From: Lachnospiraceae bacterium
GTDB taxonomy: Bacteria > Bacillota > Clostridia > Lachnospirales > Lachnospiraceae
Direction of reading: 5' to 3'
DNA: 64,000 bases
NCBI GenBank assembly: GCA_014804695.1
Contig: JAAUZJ010000017.1
Location: forward strand, 108,114 to 172,113
The notes under the pieces were generated by a model. That model did not search any database. It was not told the origin of the DNA and saw only the letters and a program-made list of their open reading frames with translations. Of this stretch, positions 19,538 to 26,859 are shown piece by piece; the stretch's first letter is position 1, and each line of letters starts with the position of its first letter. The position numbers and the translations under genes were made by a program.

Positions 19538-20410
19538 TTAGTGCGCATGAAAAATCGATTTAGATATAGAGCCTGTCTTAAACAGACTGAAACATAATAT
19601 TACGGTATACGCACCAACCGACCACAGTGCAGAATGTAAATCCGACGATACTGCAACGCCGGACACCAATACCGCATAGATTGCCACACATACCATAATG
19701 AAAAACCCCTGAAAAGCAAGGGCTATTAACCCCTTTAAATAATTCGTTCCGACACTTCCCCATTCCCTGTTGGTAACGGTTGCCGCCGGAATCGGCGCCA
19801 CTGACACATAAAGATATATTTCAATCATACGCCCGTACAAAACGACGGTGATGAGTACGGACATGATCTTCATACCAAGACTGACTATCATAGTTTCCAG
19901 TCCAAGCCCGATAAGTTCCCCGATTTCCATAGTATCTATCTGACTGTTGAACATGGAAACCAGCGTCGCCCCTACATCCAGACTGGTTGAGCCTGATATA
20001 GCAGACGACGCCTGTGATACAACGTGACTTCCCACATCAAATACTGCCATAACGATATCAAAAGTCTTGCTAAGCAGCATGACCGCGATACACGCTTTTA
20101 ACAAAAAACGGAAGAACAGTCCCGTATCAAAGTCGTGCATGTTGTTCTTATCGATAACCATTGTAATCAGTTCATAAATCAACACAAAGCTGATCACCAT
20201 TCCCGCTATGGGAATTATCACGTTTTCAGACAAGGTACGCACCATGCTGAAAATCCCCGCATTCCACGCACTCGGCGTTCTGCTTACTTCCCCCGCAATC
20301 GTGCCTACCTTATCGTTTACGTCCGTGAACATCGTATCGAGATTGGACAGAACCCACCCTTTCAACATATCCTTTATGAAATCAGTGATTTTCTGTATAA
20401 TGCCGCCCAT
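19538..20410 (-). CDS. VirB6/TrbL-like conjugal transfer membrane protein (CD1112 family)
   Basis: 290 residues, polytopic with about six hydrophobic helices (IIPIAGMVISFVLIYELITM; AIYAVLVSGVAV), starting MGGIIQKITDFIKDML. Length and gene order, directly after the Maff2 gene and before prgI/virB4, match the CD1112 family of Tn1549-type elements. VirB6-like proteins form the inner part of the translocation channel. Confidence 0.9.
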   Translation of the reverse strand: MGGIIQKITDFIKDMLKGWVLSNLDTMFTDVNDKVGTIAGEVSRTPSAWNAGIFSMVRTLSENVIIPIAGMVISFVLIYELITMVIDKNNMHDFDTGLFFRFLLKACIAVMLLSKTFDIVMAVFDVGSHVVSQASSAISGSTSLDVGATLVSMFNSQIDTMEIGELIGLGLETMIVSLGMKIMSVLITVVLYGRMIEIYLYVSVAPIPAATVTNREWGSVGTNYLKGLIALAFQGFFIMVCVAIYAVLVSGVAVSSDLHSALWSVGAYTVILCFSLFKTGSISKSIFHAH

Positions 20411-20413
20411 ATC

Positions 20414-20629
20414 TTATGAGAAAAGACTTGTAAGCTGTGGAATCACCGTCTGCGCCACAATAACAATTCCTCCGCCTGCCATAAGCTGCTTTACTCCCTG
20501 ACTTTTAGCCCCCGGATTGTCATTCCCGTATCCTTCAAGCAGATTGATAACTCCCCATACCGCTACGCCTGCTCCGATTGCCGTTACTACTGTCTTTAAT
20601 CCTGCTACTGCTGTTGTAAAAAATGCCAT
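20414..20629 (-). CDS. Maff2 family small membrane protein (pilin-like)
   Basis: 71 residues, two hydrophobic segments (VTAIGAGVAVWGVINLL; MAGGGIVIVAQTVIPQL) separated by a short polar turn, the organisation of TrbC/VirB2-type pilins. Starts MAFFTTAVAGLKTVV behind GAGAGG. Maff2 genes always precede the TrbL-like gene in this ICE family. It follows a 407-bp gap with palindromic repeats and a possible promoter (TTGACA at 20691-20686). Confidence 0.85.
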   Translation of the reverse strand: MAFFTTAVAGLKTVVTAIGAGVAVWGVINLLEGYGNDNPGAKSQGVKQLMAGGGIVIVAQTVIPQLTSLFS

Positions 20630-21036
20630 TTTTTCTACCTCTCTCTTTCTTAAAATTTGTTTTATCCAATTAAGAGAGTTTTTCGTGTCAAATGCCCTGC
20701 CCTATGTTAAAATAAGGACAAGGCAATCCTTTATGGAAAGCCTTCCCTGTATCCGGTGCATTACGTTTGACGACCTAGCGTACCGGATACTTTTCTGTTT
20801 TTCCATAAAAGTACATTGAAAACCCCTTTCGGATGCTGTTTTTATAGTTCCATATTCAGTTTTCTACTTGTGGTCACAATGTCCACAAGTTTATCTTACT
20901 GTTTTTACTTGTGGTCACTTTGTCCACAAGTTTATCTTTACGTTTTTTCACTTGTAGTCACTGTGTCCACAAGTTTATCTTTTCTGTTCTTCACTAGTGG
21001 TCACTGTGTCCACAAGTTCCTCTTATGCTCTACGCA
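20630..21036. other. 407-bp intergenic region: possible promoter, nested hairpin and palindrome array
   Basis: No gene seen. From the Maff2 side: a TTGACA hexamer (minus strand, 20691-20686) with a weak TGGATA 17 bp on. Next is a nested inverted repeat with outer arms TTTATGGAAA / TTTCCATAAA (20732-20741, 20803-20812) and inner arms GTATCCGGT / ACCGGATAC. Last is the four-copy palindrome array at 20866-21017. It separates the virD4 side from the channel genes. Confidence 0.6.
20866..21017. repeat. Phased array of four 25-bp palindromes
   Basis: Copies at 20866-20890, 20907-20931, 20950-20974 and 20993-21017. Each has arms ACTTGTGG and CCACAAGT (copies 3 and 4 carry one change in the left arm) around a 9-bp core TCACnnTGT. 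Start-to-start spacing is 41, 43 and 43 bp, close to four helical turns, and the linkers share TTATCTT. This looks like a protein-binding array (centromere, operator or silencer). Too regular and too short in the linkers to be a CRISPR. Confidence 0.85.
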
Positions 21037-21282
21037 CTATTCATAAAGCATAAACTCTATCTGCCTGTAAGCGTCCGCTATCCTCTGATACTGCCTAAGT
21101 TCCCTCTCTGCGCGGTAACGTAAAATTCCTACGCCCGTCATGCAGATAAGCGCAACTATAAACCAAGTAATGAGTTTTCCGGCAAGCCTCTTTCTCTTCT
21201 TTTTCTCCATTTCAGGGAATAGCTTCTCTCCGAGTTTTTCCTTCGCCTTATCAAAGACTTCTCTTACTTTTTCAAATTTCAT
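21037..21282 (-). CDS. Small membrane protein, unrecognised, conjugation block
   Basis: 81 residues. A charged amphipathic N-terminus (KVREVFDKAKEKLGEKLFPE), a Lys/Arg cluster, one membrane helix (LITWFIVALICMTGVGIL), and a charged Tyr/Arg-rich tail. Good ribosome binding site (AAAAGGAAAAGGACT). It lies 27 bp after virD4 and is probably co-transcribed with it. Small single-pass proteins are common at this place in Tn1549-type elements; no defined function. Confidence 0.75.
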   Translation of the reverse strand: MKFEKVREVFDKAKEKLGEKLFPEMEKKKRKRLAGKLITWFIVALICMTGVGILRYRAERELRQYQRIADAYRQIEFMLYE

Positions 21283-21309
21283 AGTCCTTTTCCTTTCTAT
21301 ATATTTTCA

Positions 21310-23151
21310 TTACCCTGTAACCTCTCCCACGTCGAAAACATCATCCAGCATATCCGTATCGCGTATCTTCGCCCGTCCAAGATTTTTCATATACTTTTCA
21401 ATATCAAAAGCATTTTTCGGATCATAATCAGACAGCATAGGGTACTGCTTATGCTTCGTTATATCAAACTTATTTGAGAAGAAAGGTCTCACGCCTCTAA
21501 GCTGCATGATACACTTACTGCCGTCCATGACCGCTATTTCGTCTTGACTCATCAACGCCTTTCCGGTTTTCTGGTAATTCATACCATAAGACTGTGATGT
21601 GCCTCTTGTGTCCGATGTATTATAAAGATCAATCGTCTCTTTGCCGAGTATTTCTGCCAGTTCTTTTAAAGTTGTTTTCTCTTTTCCACCCAAAAAAAGG
21701 GTCGTGTCGCAGTTGCCCTCGACGGTATCGGCGTTGTCCTTATAAATTGCCTTTAATTGGCTTTTCGACTGCAAAATAATAGAAGCAGAGATTTCTCTGC
21801 TCCTGATGGTAGCAATTAGCTTTTCAAACTGCGGTATCTGCCCGATATTTGCGAACTCGTCTAACAAACAGCGCACATGAATAGGCAGCCTGCCACCATA
21901 CACATCATCCGCTTTATCACAAAGCAGATTGAAAAGCTGCGTGTACATGATACTTACTAGGAAATTAAAAGTTGAATCCGTATCGGATATGATAACGAAC
22001 AACGCCGTTTTTCTCTCTCCAAGCGTATCCAGTTCCAGTTCATCATAACTGGTTAAATCCCTTAACTCCCTGATATCAAACGGTGCAAGCCGCGCTCCGC
22101 AGCTAACCAATATCGACTTCGCGGTTTTTCCCGCCGCCAGCTTAAATTTAGCATACTGACGGACTGCAAAGTGGTTCGGATCTTTTTCTTTCAGTTCATC
22201 AAAGAGCAGATCCACCGCATTTTTGAAATTCTCGTCATCCTCCCTGACTTCGCTTGCATCCACCAAATCAATCAGCATCGAGAAATTCTGATCCTCTTCC
22301 GGCGCTTCATACCAGATATAGGCAATTAGCGCGGTATAATAGAGCCGTTCCGCTTTAATCCAAAAGTCCTCACCGGATTGCTGCCCCTCCCCTTTTGTAT
22401 TAACGATAATGGTATTTACCAGTTTCAAAATATCCTTTTCGCTGCGTATGTACGCAAACGGGTTATAGTGCATGGACTTTGAAAAGTTAATCGTATTAAG
22501 CGCCTTTATCCGGTATCCGTTCTTTTCCAGCATTTTTCCACACTCTATGAGTATAGTACCTTTCGGATCAGTCACACAAAATGAACTGTTCATCTGCATG
22601 ATATTAGGTTTTACAAAAAATCTGGTCTTTCCGGAGCCGGAACCCCCGATAACAAGAATGTTTTTATTCCGTGCATATTTAGGCGATTTTGGTCTGCCCG
22701 ACATCATAAGTCTTTCCGTTTCAGTAAGAATCACGTTATTCTCAAATATAGGATCAATATACGGCGCGATATCCTTTGGGGTTCCCCACCGCGCGGAGCC
22801 GTATTCCTCACCATGCCGAAATTTCTTTGCATTTTTCCTTTTACAGTACACAATTAGGAAAAAACAAAATCCGCCTACAATTCCTATAACGATATCTATC
22901 GGCTTCAGGCTTGGCAAGGGATTATGAAACGCTTTTCCCATATCGCTTAACGTATATAGTGCCTTTTGAAACACATTTTCGTATTTTTCATGACGGTACA
23001 GCCAAGACAGCTTATTGAAAACATAGCCAAATATCACATACGGAGCGCAATTTAAAAGCAGTTTTTTAGCATCTGCATCCTTTGCCTTTCCCTTTAAATT
23101 TCGCGGAATCGCTGACAGATCATTTTTTATGCCCTCTATTATCTTACTCAT
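21310..23151 (-). CDS. VirD4-like type IV coupling protein (CD1115 family)
   Basis: 613 residues. Two N-terminal membrane helices (IVIGIVGGFCFFLIVY near residue 90), Walker A GGSGSGKTRFF near 170, Walker B RCLLDEFANIG near 430, and the coupling-protein landmark YGSARWGTPKDI near 115. It links the relaxosome to the secretion channel. Follows the PcfB gene by 25 bp, the usual PcfB-PcfC pairing. Confidence 0.95.
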   Translation of the reverse strand: MSKIIEGIKNDLSAIPRNLKGKAKDADAKKLLLNCAPYVIFGYVFNKLSWLYRHEKYENVFQKALYTLSDMGKAFHNPLPSLKPIDIVIGIVGGFCFFLIVYCKRKNAKKFRHGEEYGSARWGTPKDIAPYIDPIFENNVILTETERLMMSGRPKSPKYARNKNILVIGGSGSGKTRFFVKPNIMQMNSSFCVTDPKGTILIECGKMLEKNGYRIKALNTINFSKSMHYNPFAYIRSEKDILKLVNTIIVNTKGEGQQSGEDFWIKAERLYYTALIAYIWYEAPEEDQNFSMLIDLVDASEVREDDENFKNAVDLLFDELKEKDPNHFAVRQYAKFKLAAGKTAKSILVSCGARLAPFDIRELRDLTSYDELELDTLGERKTALFVIISDTDSTFNFLVSIMYTQLFNLLCDKADDVYGGRLPIHVRCLLDEFANIGQIPQFEKLIATIRSREISASIILQSKSQLKAIYKDNADTVEGNCDTTLFLGGKEKTTLKELAEILGKETIDLYNTSDTRGTSQSYGMNYQKTGKALMSQDEIAVMDGSKCIMQLRGVRPFFSNKFDITKHKQYPMLSDYDPKNAFDIEKYMKNLGRAKIRDTDMLDDVFDVGEVTG

Positions 23152-23176
23152 AGACTCTGCCCTCTTTCTTTACTTT

Positions 23177-23650
23177 TCATAGGCTCTGCCCCCTGTCCTT
23201 ATTCTTTTCCCTGGTACGTTCTCTGTCTTTATCCTGTGCGATATTCTTCTGGAACTGTTTCAGCTTAGCACGAATAGAAACACGTTGTTTCTTCCTTTCA
23301 TTTACTTTGACAAATTCCTTAAACGCCTGTGTTATCACATCAGCATCTTTTCCCTTGAAAAACACAAGGTATTTCGGCGGTTGTGTTGTTCTATCCCTTT
23401 TTACCGAAAAATCCACGTTATATTTCATTGCGACACGGCTAAAAGACTTGATATTTTCATCCGTTATCTCAATCGACTTCGCTCCCTGTCCCTGACCTAT
23501 CAGCTTTTTAACTGAAATCTTCCCATGAGGGGGCGGCTTATGCTTTCTTTCTTCAAGATAGGCTTTCATTGCCTTTTGCAGCGCATCCGCACTAAGTCTG
23601 GAAGCCTTAAAGACTAAAGCGATTGTTTTCTGTGTCACTTCTTCCTGCAT
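23177..23650 (-). CDS. PcfB family (DUF3801) conjugation protein
   Basis: 157 residues, ATG behind GAGGG. Residues 45-110 (GKISVKKLIGQGQGAKSIEI, YNVDFSVKRD, YLVFFKGKDADVITQAF) are the DUF3801/PcfB core. In pCF10, PcfB is the relaxosome accessory that docks to the PcfC coupling protein. The basic Lys/Arg tail (RDRERTREKNKDRG) could bind DNA. First gene of the virD4 operon, downstream of the structured 23.7-24.0 kb region. Confidence 0.85.
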   Translation of the reverse strand: MQEEVTQKTIALVFKASRLSADALQKAMKAYLEERKHKPPPHGKISVKKLIGQGQGAKSIEITDENIKSFSRVAMKYNVDFSVKRDRTTQPPKYLVFFKGKDADVITQAFKEFVKVNERKKQRVSIRAKLKQFQKNIAQDKDRERTREKNKDRGQSL

Positions 23651-23702
23651 GGCATCCCTCTTTTCTTATTTTTTGTGTTTTCCTTTCCTATACTGCTTTC
23701 TC

Positions 23703-23727
23703 ACTTGTGGTCACTGTGTCCACAAGT
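23703..23727 (+). repeat. 25-bp palindrome, copy 5
   Basis: Arms ACTTGTGG and CCACAAGT around TCACTGTGT. In this version the symmetry is complete except for the T/T pair at positions 9/17 and the central base. Lies upstream of pcfB. Confidence 0.85.
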
Positions 23728-24012
23728 TCCCCAACGTTACTATCTGCCCACTTTACCGTATCTGTAATTAAGGGCAAGGAAGTAAACTGCTCCTTGCCCT
23801 TGCCGCATTATACGGTTGTTGCCCGCGTCAAGGTCGGGTAGTATTTTGCTTCGCAAAATCTCCACCCTTACCCTTGACACGGATGTACGTTGTTGCTTCC
23901 CTCTACAAAGGGTTATTGATAGATAATTTACTGTTACGGCGGAACGTACAGGCGGTGTAGGTTACGAATTTGTTGTTTTTTGGTTAAAAGGTACATTTTA
24001 CTTTTCCTTTCT

Positions 24013-24037
24013 ACTTGTGGTCACAATGTCCACAAGT
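24013..24037 (+). repeat. 25-bp palindrome, copy 6
   Basis: Arms ACTTGTGG and CCACAAGT around TCACAATGT, just downstream (minus sense) of the terminator of the AP2/zinc-ribbon gene. Confidence 0.85.
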
Positions 24038-24047
24038 TATTTTCTAT

Positions 24048-24068
24048 AAAAAAGACAACAACTGTCTT
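24048..24068 (-). terminator. Terminator of the AP2/zinc-ribbon gene
   Basis: On the minus strand a short stem AAGACA / TGTCTT with a 5-nt loop is followed by six or more T. It starts 10 bp past the stop codon. Confidence 0.7.
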
Positions 24069-24077
24069 ATAACTATC

Positions 24078-24854
24078 CTATCGCTGCATAACCTCTTGCA
24101 TTTTGGTTTTGTAGTAGTTTTTGAAGAAGTTCCGGTTATTGTCGTATTCCTGTATGGCTTTCTGTCGTTCTTCTTCTGTAAGGGAATCGTACCATTCGAT
24201 AAAATCATCCCGTATCTTGCGCATCTGCTGTCTTACCTGTATTGCTTCTTCTAGGCTGTGGCATGTCTTTTGTGCCTGATATCCCTGAAAACGGCAAAAT
24301 GCCACCCATACATGACGGGTTGTGAGATAGGTTACGCCCTGATATCCGGATGTGTTGGCTTTCGTTGGGTTATCGTCTTTTCTTCTGATTTCTGCTACAT
24401 TGGTTCCCAAAACATAATTGTTTTCGAGGTTGGAATAGTGTTTCTTTCCATGTTCGGAATTACCGATGTACCCTGCTTTACTGCATCCGCAGGAACGTGT
24501 TGGATGTTTCTTTCTTGTGACTTCTGAAATTGGTTTTTCAATGATTTTTCCGCAGTCGCAGCGGAATTTCCAGATTCTTTGTTTACTTTTGGTTGATTTT
24601 CCAGTAGGCTCAATCGCTACAAGGCTACCAAAGCGTTGTTTTGAAATATCACGACGCTGTTTTTCATGCTGTATCTTAGCATAGCATCCGCAGCTGCACA
24701 TCCGGTCTTTGCTCAGGTAGCTTGTGGATTTATAGACGATTTTGCCGCAGTCGCATTTGCATTTCCATACGACATTATTAAAATCCCGCTGGTCAGTTTC
24801 TTCGATTGCTACCAGCATACCGAAGCGTTCATTTTTTATATTGACTTTATTCAT
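24078..24854 (-). CDS. Two zinc-ribbon-like modules plus AP2-type DNA-binding domain
   Basis: 258 residues from ATG at 24854 (AAAGGGG upstream; the GTG at 24869 would place the start inside palindrome copy 7). Two tandem modules of about 65 residues begin RFGMLVAIEETD and RFGSLVAIEPTG and each carry Cys clusters (CKCDCGK ... CSCGC; CDCGK ... CGC), as in proteins encoded by Clostridia phages and ICEs. The C-terminal part (SGYQGVTYLTTRHVWVAFC) is an AP2-type DNA-binding fold, as in homing-nuclease-derived proteins. No HNH or other nuclease motif is visible. It is bracketed by palindrome copies 6 and 7, so it is a candidate palindrome-binding factor (inference). Confidence 0.7.
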   Translation of the reverse strand: MNKVNIKNERFGMLVAIEETDQRDFNNVVWKCKCDCGKIVYKSTSYLSKDRMCSCGCYAKIQHEKQRRDISKQRFGSLVAIEPTGKSTKSKQRIWKFRCDCGKIIEKPISEVTRKKHPTRSCGCSKAGYIGNSEHGKKHYSNLENNYVLGTNVAEIRRKDDNPTKANTSGYQGVTYLTTRHVWVAFCRFQGYQAQKTCHSLEEAIQVRQQMRKIRDDFIEWYDSLTEEERQKAIQEYDNNRNFFKNYYKTKMQEVMQR

Positions 24855-24867
24855 ATATCCCCTTTCC

Positions 24868-25001
24868 ACTTGTGGTCACAATGTCCACAAGTTGTTTAGT
24901 AACGCAAAAAAGGCAGATACGGAACCGTTATGGTCTTGTATCTGCCTTATCGCTGTATTTTTATGAGTTTAATCCGACTTGTGGACACTGTGACCACAAG
25001 T
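24868..25001. repeat. Duplicated ~134-bp block, copy A: palindrome, terminator, inverted palindrome
   Basis: Palindrome copy 7 (24868-24892) and copy 8 in inverted orientation (24977-25001) flank a hairpin with stem AAGGCAGATAC / GTATCTGCCTT. On the minus strand this stem is followed by TTTTTT, so it works as a terminator for the small gene ending at 25024. The whole block recurs at 28758-28892 with about 90% identity by eye. Confidence 0.85.
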
Positions 25002-25023
25002 TACTTTTTATAAAACATTTATA

Positions 25024-25245
25024 TCAATTTCCCTTTGTGCCTTGACTACATTCCTCTATGTGGGATATATACTCTTCTAAGAATTGTAATTTCAACTCTA
25101 TATCCGCTTTAGAAGTTGCAGCAACAGCAAATTGTAATATTTCACTTTCTTTCCAGCCGTTTATTTTTTTATAACGTTCAGCTAATGCCGATAATCTTTC
25201 CTGTGCATCATTCTCCACTATATAAGTCACTTCGTAAAATTCCAT
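25024..25245 (-). CDS. Small acidic protein, unrecognised
   Basis: 73 residues from ATG at 25245 (MEFYEVTYIVENDAQERLSA), with AAAGGGG 11 bp upstream; the TTG-based extension is less likely. Predicted mostly helical. Divergent from the HTH gene at 25406 across a gap that holds an inverted repeat. It ends just before block A. Could be an antitoxin-like or accessory partner of the cassette, but nothing identifies it. Confidence 0.55.
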   Translation of the reverse strand: MEFYEVTYIVENDAQERLSALAERYKKINGWKESEILQFAVAATSKADIELKLQFLEEYISHIEECSQGTKGN

Positions 25246-25312
25246 TTTAGAGTTATCCCCTTTCAAAATATGATTCGATTTTTATCGTTTTCTTATTAAT
25301 CCTTTTTTATTT

Positions 25313-25336
25313 ATAGTGTCTATATACGAACACTAT
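25313..25336. promoter_or_regulatory. Inverted repeat, possible operator of the HTH regulator
   Basis: Perfect 7-bp arms ATAGTGT / ACACTAT with a 10-bp spacer, in the divergent gap between the small protein and the HTH gene; the spacing suits a dimeric Xre-type repressor. Inference from position and symmetry. Confidence 0.4.
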
Positions 25337-25405
25337 TATTGCGCTAATTTTACTAGGATAATTAACACAATACAAGTATTTGCTTCAAAAAAGGCTGTGA
25401 TTAAG

Positions 25406-25618
25406 ATGATAAAATATGACCGTTTATGGATAACCATGAAAGAGAAAGATATTACACAATACGACCTCTATACTAAATATAATATAAACCGTTCTCAGTT
25501 AAATCGCCTGCGGCATAATAAAAATGTACAGGTCAACACAATTGACAGGCTTTGCAATATTCTTCATTGCAATGTTGAGGATATCATGGAACATTTTGAT
25601 GATAATAACCTTTTCTGA
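25406..25618 (+). CDS. Xre/Cro-type HTH transcriptional regulator
   Basis: 70 residues from ATG at 25406 (MIKYDRLWITMKEKDITQYDL). The whole protein is one Cro/C1 HTH domain (NRSQLNRLRHNKNVQVNTID, LCNILHCNVEDIM). The only plus-strand gene in the ICE part of the window. It converges on the DUF262-HNH/methylase pair and may act as its controller, as C-proteins do in restriction-modification loci (inference). Confidence 0.8.
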   Translation: MIKYDRLWITMKEKDITQYDLYTKYNINRSQLNRLRHNKNVQVNTIDRLCNILHCNVEDIMEHFDDNNLF

Positions 25619-25770
25619 TAACAATATTCAATTTTGACTTGTTTCTTATTGCTTAATATTATAAGCAGAATAGAAAAAAACATTCTGTCTTTCTCTAAAT
25701 GTCCAATATATCCCTTATAAAGCTATATTTATAATTTATGTACCATTGCTTAATCGGAATGATCCTATTC

Positions 25771-26859
25771 TTATTTTCCCGATTTTCTTCTATTGCAATC
25801 TTTACAAAGCATTTGACAGTTATCAGCCGTCGTCGCTCCGCCTTCATGCCAGGGCGCGATGTGGTCGCCCTCCATTTCGCCGAACTCAAAATGCTGTAAA
25901 CATTTCGTACATATCCCGTTCTGTCTTTCGTATGCTTCACGCTTCATTTTCGGTGTAAATGCCCTTATGCTCAAATGCCGTTCGTCACCGTCTATCACGT
26001 ATGGATAGATGCCCGCTTTTTTCGTAACATCTTCATCCGACATCAGGGATGATATTTTTTCTTCCAGTTTCTTCGCGTCGTACACCTGCGAACCATATTG
26101 ATTGAAAAGCAGTCCCCAGTCTACGCCCTTCATTTCTTTACGGTATACGGTAAAATTTGCTTTAACCCAATTCATTACACTTTGAAAGTACAGCCATAAT
26201 TCTGTTGCGTTTGAATCGTGCTGGTGCTTTGCCATATATAGTTCAATTCCTATATCTTCTTTTTCAGCAATCCAATACAGAACTGTTTCTAAATAATCCT
26301 GCCTTATTGGTGTACCGTTCATATAATCACTTGCTATGCTGTATGCAGGGCATTGATTCTTGCTGAAATACTTTTTTGCTTCTGATAACCACGCCCCTGT
26401 ATAAATCGCATTTCTCAATTCCTGATTTGTCAGTTTTTCACCCGCTATATTGATTATCTTGAACCAATCCAGTTTTTCCTTGTCATCGCCCTCGCATATA
26501 TAGACCATCAGCTTATATTGTAGTATCTGCTCTTTTTCGGTTTCCGTAAGGTTGTGAAAGAATTGGTAGTCAATGGAAAACTCGCTGTTAAGATATTGGC
26601 AGATGCTAAGCGTTCTCTGCTGACCGTCCAGAAGTTCATAACCAGCTTCCGATTTTACCCAATACATGACATTCAAGGGGAAATCTTTTCTGACTGTGTT
26701 AATCACTTCATCGCGCTGTTTGTCTTTGTAGACAAACTCCCTTTGAAACGCAGGACGTACATTCAATTTACCGCCATAAGCTACGACACCGTTTTCCTGA
26801 CTGTCCTTATAACCGTCGAATACTTCTCGTATTGGAATCTCGTACATTTCAATTTTCAT
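25771..26859 (-). CDS. DUF262-HNH protein (GmrS/GmrD-related nuclease)
   Basis: 362 residues, AGGAGG upstream of ATG at 26859. The N-terminal DUF262 (ParB/sulfiredoxin-like NTPase) domain carries the hallmark ELLDGQQRTLSI near residue 80 and PAFQREFVYKDKQ near 40. The C-terminal HNH domain at 315-362 has CTKC, EGDHIAPWHEGG and CKDCNRRK, with intact catalytic His and zinc-binding Cys. DUF262-HNH proteins such as GmrSD and SspE cut phage DNA. Here the gene overlaps the EcoRI-type methylase by 11 bp, implying tight co-expression. Either a restriction partner of that methylase or an independent defence nuclease. Confidence 0.85.
   Translation of the reverse strand: MKIEMYEIPIREVFDGYKDSQENGVVAYGGKLNVRPAFQREFVYKDKQRDEVINTVRKDFPLNVMYWVKSEAGYELLDGQQRTLSICQYLNSEFSIDYQFFHNLTETEKEQILQYKLMVYICEGDDKEKLDWFKIINIAGEKLTNQELRNAIYTGAWLSEAKKYFSKNQCPAYSIASDYMNGTPIRQDYLETVLYWIAEKEDIGIELYMAKHQHDSNATELWLYFQSVMNWVKANFTVYRKEMKGVDWGLLFNQYGSQVYDAKKLEEKISSLMSDEDVTKKAGIYPYVIDGDERHLSIRAFTPKMKREAYERQNGICTKCLQHFEFGEMEGDHIAPWHEGGATTADNCQMLCKDCNRRKSGK

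Larger units (their letters stand above)
23651..24077. other. 427-bp intergenic region with strong hairpins; candidate oriT
   Basis: No gene seen. Contents: a palindrome copy (23703-23727); a perfect 11-bp stem AAGGGCAAGGA / TCCTTGCCCTT (23770-23780, 23791-23801); and a larger structure with outer arms around CCGCGTCAAGG / CCTTGACACGG (23823-23882) closing an inner ATTTTGC-TTC-GCAAAAT hairpin. Beyond these are distant arms TGTACGTT / AACGTACA (23884-23891, 23946-23953) and another palindrome (24013-24037). Placement upstream of pcfB-virD4 fits an oriT or a regulatory region; this is inference. Confidence 0.5.

Noticed and set aside
20866..21017. CRISPR array
   Set aside because: Repeats are regularly spaced but linkers are only 16-18 bp, similar to one another, and no cas genes are present; the repeats also occur singly elsewhere.
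25695..25940. 81-codon minus-strand ORF at the end of the DUF262-HNH gene
   Set aside because: Different frame of the HNH coding region, no ribosome binding site; considered a shadow.
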